A stretch of DNA of 64,000 bases from Volvox africanus. Taxonomy: Eukaryota > Chlorophyta > Chlorophyceae > Chlamydomonadales > Volvocaceae. The DNA lies in NCBI GenBank assembly GCA_030268105.1, contig BSDZ01000035.1:95001-159000 (forward strand), read 5' to 3'. Numbering within the stretch: the stretch's first letter is position 1; the number at the start of each line of letters is the position of its first letter. Positions 59,983 to 64,000 of this stretch are shown here, piece by piece. The position numbers and the translations under genes were made by a program. Below the pieces are notes generated by a model. That model had not been told where the DNA came from, did no database searches, and saw nothing but the letters and a program-made list of their open reading frames with translations.

Positions 59983-60701
59983 TTAGTGGACCTCAATCTC
60001 TGCGGGTGCAGCATCTGCCGGCCGGCCACCGGTTTCGCCCTCTGGCGGTGCTTCGTCTTGGAAGTCCTCCTGGCCGTACAAAGACGAAACGCGCGCAGTG
60101 GTGTGGACAGATGGACATGAGCACTGCAGAAAATGAGCTGCAGATGCATGCAGAGATGCTCTTGTGCCTACGCAACCTAGGAGTGAAGCCGAACACGGCG
60201 CGCGCGCGTCCCGTGAGGGCTTTCCGTGAGAGGCAGCGCCCCGTTGGCAGTAGCATTTCATAAGGCCGGCCTGTGCAATTGTGCAACGGAGTTCAAGGAG
60301 ACGCTACTTGATGTTTTGCCACAGGACGCAGAATTGATTCCGGCCGGACTAGAGCAGGACTCGATCCCGGCCAGGCGACGGCCAGGCTTCTGAATTCCCA
60401 GCTGATAAATGGCAATCTACCATCCCACGTGGCTCACCGGGTCATACACGACGGTTATATATAGGCTACAACTGGGGCAACGGGCGATTTCCTCCCCAGC
60501 TCGCAGCTCCTCCTACCGTGGCGGCGCAGGACACAAAAACAAACCTTGAACGCGTGAGCGAACTATCCATATCCCGCAGCAAGAAGCAACATGCCTCACC
60601 TTCGTAATTTGGAATAAGTCGCCGCACGGGCAAGCGTAGGTGTATGCTTGAAGCTTCTCGTTCCAAGTCATATCCTCAATTTCTACTTCGTCATATGACA
60701 T
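59983..60701 (-). CDS. DPH3: DPH3, CSL-type zinc protein of diphthamide synthesis
   Basis: Three exons: 60701-60600 (34 codons), 60512-60438 (25 codons) and 60069-59983 (28 codons plus stop), joined in phase 0 by GT-AG introns; 87 aa. DPH3 is the iron-binding electron donor to the DPH1-DPH2 radical enzyme in the first step of diphthamide formation on eEF2, and it also serves Elongator-related tRNA modification. The start [13 protein letters not shown] is the family's usual N-terminus. The four metal-binding cysteines are in YACPCGDLF and [13 protein letters not shown], followed by VVYDPEDF. The length is typical, with a short acidic tail. No residue is missing. Confidence 0.96.
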
Positions 60702-62473
60702 TCTTTTTTAGTTCGTGTTGTGGCCTGGAAAATGTGCCCCCAAGTTTGGGCTGGAAGTTGACCTAAGAGACTTCTACACTCCGACACTGTAGGAAGTCAT
60801 CAAATCAAGTACAAGGCAGTCGGTTAGAGAATATCTCGATTAGCAGTAACACAGAGAAAAGAGAATGATGGAATAACCCTCTTACGGTTCCAGGCTTTAC
60901 AGACTTATGCAAATCCGTACGAAAACTGTGGCGGAAATGCACTCAGTTCCTCCATACCTGCAGACATCCATGAGTTATGTGCCTTTTCGCTCATTCGCTG
61001 TTACATTCAACTTCTGTACGATTATATTATAACTGTTTTTATTAATTAGGAACATGAACAACAGTATCATGGCCAATCAGCTCAATTACAGTATGCAGCT
61101 CTTCAGAGAAATAATACAGACCTCAAACGGCTAATTTCATGGGATGTACTACGGGCGAGTCAGCGTGCACCGGCTAATGGCCAAAACATCGCCAAAACGT
61201 CAAAGCAGTAAGAAGCTAAGGCTTTATGCTATCCTAATTATCAATTGTGTCGAGTTGTACAGATGTGACCTTCCTTTGCATTCATTGCAGTACTTGTCAC
61301 AAGATGGCACGCATTCTCTCTGACCATCAACTCTACCATAAATGATGAAACTTATAATGGATATTTGTCAAATTATTTGTGTCGCCTCCACTTTCATTTG
61401 TATTGATTGGGTGCCTCCACCTCGCCTCCACCTTCGATATCTGGCACAAGTTACTTTGATGACGTCTTTAGAGTCGGAATCCATTCGAGCTTATTGTGAT
61501 GGTGCATTCGGCGTTGAAATGGCTTCGTGTTGCCCAAAATGTGTATATTGCTGGGCATTTTAAAGTTGAAGCTGAGCCTGTGGAGCTGAACGTAAAGGCC
61601 CCGTCCGTCCGCAGCCACACCGTGTCTAGACTCCATCTCGCTATGTCTTCTCTGACTCGTTATGACTTGTCCGTGCCACGCTGGTGACCGTTGGTATAGT
61701 GTGTGTGTGGCAGGACATATATCCGTCTACATGTATGGTGTGAACTGCATCAACTATTATCGCCATACTTAGTAAGGGGTTCATGCAGGATGTATGTTTG
61801 CTTGCCTGCATAGGCAATCTCCCCATAAATTACCATAAACTGGCTTCAGCCCCCAATTTGCATTACTGGATGAGTGTGGTAGTTATGTGCCTTTATTTGT
61901 GGAGCTCTCTCTAAAAGACCCAAGAGGCTGCGTAGTTGCATGCTCGAGATGCCCTTAAGATGAAGCAAGCTAAATAATTTGCTGAGTTTCATTATTGTTA
62001 TTAAAACACGTCAAACTCAGTTCAGTAATCTCGTAATCGCCTTGAGGTAGAGATGTGGGAGGAGCTCCCTCCTATTCCGCGTTTCCTCCCTCCCTCAAAA
62101 CTGGAGATACCTACAGTAATGTCTGCAGATGACGAGACCGGAAACTCACCACTTGAAGAGCTCCCGGAGGCAACAAGGTGGCAAGCTGTAACAAGATAGA
62201 TACCTTATGCTAGCCATGGCGTTTCGACAAGGCCCTAATCCAGCATTCCTACGTGTCAGTTGGGCTCCGAGCTCCCTGACCTACCACTGCTGGAAGCCGC
62301 GCGTCTAGGTATTCCGTCCGTTGGGATGTTGAGGTTGCGGTCCCCTGGGCGGAGGGTGGTTTGCGTGCGATAGTCGAGCTCTGCAAAGCGGCGTTCGATT
62401 CTGACAATATGATTGCCGAGGAAGTTATAAAGGTTGGTTCGATGCGTTGTCGGTCAACCAACATAGCAAATAA
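60702..62473. other. Mostly unassigned; possible terminal exon at 61050-61211
   Basis: Upstream of DPH3, on the plus strand, 61050-61211 could be a last exon. It follows the acceptor TTAATTAG and reads 53 codons to a TAA, rich in Gln/Leu and likely helical (YAALQRNNTDLKRLI). Matching upstream exons were not found with confidence. The remaining sequence holds only short ORFs. Confidence 0.3.
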
Positions 62474-62944
62474 TCAATAACCGCAACTGTTCCCTCCGCC
62501 GAATCCTCCCGACGCCGTACGACGCCATACGACGTGGTATAAGCCGCCTGTCCAAACCACGTGATAATAACAAACGTAAACATCAGTTAAAGGCGGACCC
62601 GTCTTGATTCTTGCTTGGAGCTGGGCGTCTTTTTCTTGGTGATGCGCGAAAAGCAGTTTGTCCAGTTCGTCATCGCCTCGAATCACCAGTTGGATATGAC
62701 GCGGTGTGATGCGGCATTTTTTGTTTTGATGGGCGGCATCGCCAGCCAGCTCCAGTACCTCGGAAGCTAGGTACTCCAGGACCGCGGCTGGGTAGACGGC
62801 AGCGCCATTCCCAACGCGCTCACCGTACCTGCCTTTCCTCAGATAGCGAGCAATACGAGTTACAGGGAACTCAAGTCCTGCCTTCTTGCTGCGATTGGTG
62901 ACCTTCTTGGAGGCGCGAACCTTACTCTTGCAGCGGCCAGCCAT
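62474..62944 (-). CDS. Histone H2A-like protein with unusual C-terminus
   Basis: 156 codons from ATG 62944, with no intron. The histone fold of H2A is clear: [37 protein letters not shown], then [21 protein letters not shown]. The acidic-patch positions are mostly kept (DDE for the usual DEE). After KLL the family's docking segment (GVTIAxGGVLPNI) and VLLPKK are absent. The frame instead reads [17 protein letters not shown] and then a hydrophobic, probably non-native, run to the stop at 62474. Either this is a divergent variant with a replaced docking domain, or the true 3' end is spliced or damaged. The N-terminal tail is basic ([14 protein letters not shown]). A longer in-frame start at 63037 would add a hydrophobic leader and is not believed. 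Confidence 0.8.
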   Translation of the reverse strand: MAGRCKSKVRASKKVTNRSKKAGLEFPVTRIARYLRKGRYGERVGNGAAVYPAAVLEYLASEVLELAGDAAHQNKKCRITPRHIQLVIRGDDELDKLLFAHHQEKDAQLQARIKTGPPLTDVYVCYYHVVWTGGLYHVVWRRTASGGFGGGNSCGY

Positions 62945-63685
62945 CAGGTTGTTAAGTTCATATATAATTGAAGCAAGGCCGTAAAGCAAGCAAAGCAAGA
63001 CTGCGTTGTATGAATATATAATAAAACAAACATTCATTGAACAAGGAAAGGCGCTTCAAAAAGATGTAACTGCAATTTGCTTGCTAGATAGCGCTCGATG
63101 CCGCATCATCGTGTTGGTTGATCGAGGAATGGCATCAGCAGGGACAGGGGAGCGCAAGGAGGGGTAAGTGCAGGAAGGGGAAAAGTGCAGTGCAAAAAGA
63201 ATTGGGGACTCTTGGTTTGCGGCAACAATGCCACACATACATACATACATACATACCTCTTGTTGGGTTCTTCCGGCTTGGCTGTGTAAGGGTGTGCTTT
63301 CCTGCTGGTGTTTCTCCTCTGAGGGGATCTGTGTGTGTCTGTCAGGCTCTTGCCAGGTCAGTTTCGGGTTAGAGGAGAGGGTTCCCTGTTCTTTGAGCAG
63401 CTAGGTGTCCCCCGTTTTCTGTTGGGCCTTTCTGTGGTTTCTTGGTGGCCCTGAGTGCTCTGTGAGTGGCCAGGCGAGAGCCTGTGAGGGCTCGCTGGCC
63501 CTAGTGAGAGGGGTAGCACGTGGCAGGACAGACAGACAAAGCCACGTGTTCCTCCCCTGCGCTGTGGCTCGGTCCGGTCAGGACCCCCGGTGCTCGTCTT
63601 TGAAGGGCGAGTCGCCCACAGTGTAACACCCAAATACATACATACATACATACATACATACATACATACATACAAACATACATAC
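62945..63685. other. Upstream of H2A; simple repeats, no gene seen
   Basis: No partner H2B gene is visible on the opposite strand, although H2A and H2B are often divergent pairs in volvocine algae. (CATA)n repeats occur at 63236-63256 and 63634-63684. Confidence 0.5.
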
Positions 63686-64000
63686 ATGGAATATGGCAGG
63701 CACTGTCTCCGGGCGGCAACCAGGGAACAAAGACAACAGGGGCCTTCTACCCACGGACGGCAGCAACAACAACAGACCCAAACAGCAGAGCAAGGACCCC
63801 GTCAACGGGCTATTACTGACTTCTTCAATCGTTCAGGGGGTTTCACTCAAGAGGAAGAGGAAGATGCCAACACCCATCCAATCATCTCTACGACACAGCC
63901 AGCAATGGACACTCCAACACAAACAGCAGCCTCACCCCTGGACCGTGCACGGGCCCGTACAGTTGCAGACTTTTGGGCACGCTTGCATTCTTTTGCAGCG
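63686..64000 (+). CDS. N-terminal part of a PIP-box protein, cut by the window edge
   Basis: 105 codons from ATG 63686, open to the window end. The sequence is Gln-rich and then contains QRAITDFFNR, which fits the PCNA-interacting PIP box QxxIxxFF with the high-affinity TD pair. An acidic stretch and a Thr/Pro-rich linker follow. PIP boxes occur in replication and repair proteins and in some DNA transposases. Too little is present to choose between these. Confidence 0.4.
   Translation, partial: MEYGRHCLRAATREQRQQGPSTHGRQQQQQTQTAEQGPRQRAITDFFNRSGGFTQEEEEDANTHPIISTTQPAMDTPTQTAASPLDRARARTVADFWARLHSFAA

Noticed and set aside
62945..63037. Upstream in-frame start of the H2A ORF, giving a hydrophobic leader
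   Set aside because: Histones lack signal peptides, and MAGR at 62944 matches the normal H2A start.
1..64000. CRISPR arrays, rRNA or tRNA genes
   Set aside because: No regularly spaced direct repeats and no recognisable RNA gene were seen by eye; a tRNA or covariance-model scan was not possible here.

Overview
The window looks like nuclear DNA from a green alga, most likely a volvocine (Volvox/Pleodorina/Chlamydomonas relatives). The reasons are intron-rich genes with compact GT-AG splice sites, Ala/Gly/Ser-rich low-complexity protein inserts, TGTAA polyadenylation signals (seen for two genes), a plant-type NSUN6, and chromodomain Ty3/gypsy retrotransposons. Genus and species cannot be fixed from sequence alone.

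Region 1 (1-31.3 kb) is a retrotransposon graveyard. It holds at least seven truncated or internally deleted Ty3/gypsy elements on both strands, built on three LTR families, all with TGTTGTA...TACAACA-type ends: LTR-A (about 0.81-0.83 kb), LTR-B (about 0.82 kb) and LTR-E (0.81 kb). Two solo LTR-B copies have clean 5-bp target duplications. The elements encode a small spliced ORF upstream of gag (called ORF0 here), Gag with a zinc knuckle, protease, reverse transcriptase/RNase H, integrase and chromodomain. In three copies gag and pol lie in one frame separated by a single TAG, followed 7 nt later by a hairpin whose stem covaries between families. This looks like programmed stop-codon readthrough. 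A 577-bp AT-rich block at 29665-30241 carries a bacterial-type glyA (serine hydroxymethyltransferase) fragment and a leucine-rich-repeat peptide. It resembles Rickettsiales DNA and suggests transfer from an endosymbiont.

Region 2 (31.3-34.5 kb) is a 2.3-kb inverted repeat made of exons of a coiled-coil gene, with further exons of the same gene type to its right. 34.6-37.8 kb has no recognisable gene.

Region 3 (37.9-63 kb) holds ordinary genes. There is a five-exon AGC-like protein kinase (+, about 1785 aa, C-terminal membrane anchor) and a ten-exon NSUN6-type tRNA m5C methyltransferase (-, 837 aa). Divergent from the latter is a seven-exon four-pass membrane protein (+, 394 aa). Then come a three-exon DPH3 (-, 87 aa) and an H2A-like histone with an unusual C-terminus (-). 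The exon models of the four spliced genes were assembled by hand from splice sites, phase and homology, and each sums to a whole number of codons. NSUN6 and DPH3 both serve RNA modification or translation (tRNA m5C; diphthamide on eEF2), but nothing shows they are co-regulated. The window ends in an open reading frame (63686-64000) with a PCNA-binding (PIP) box, cut by the window edge.
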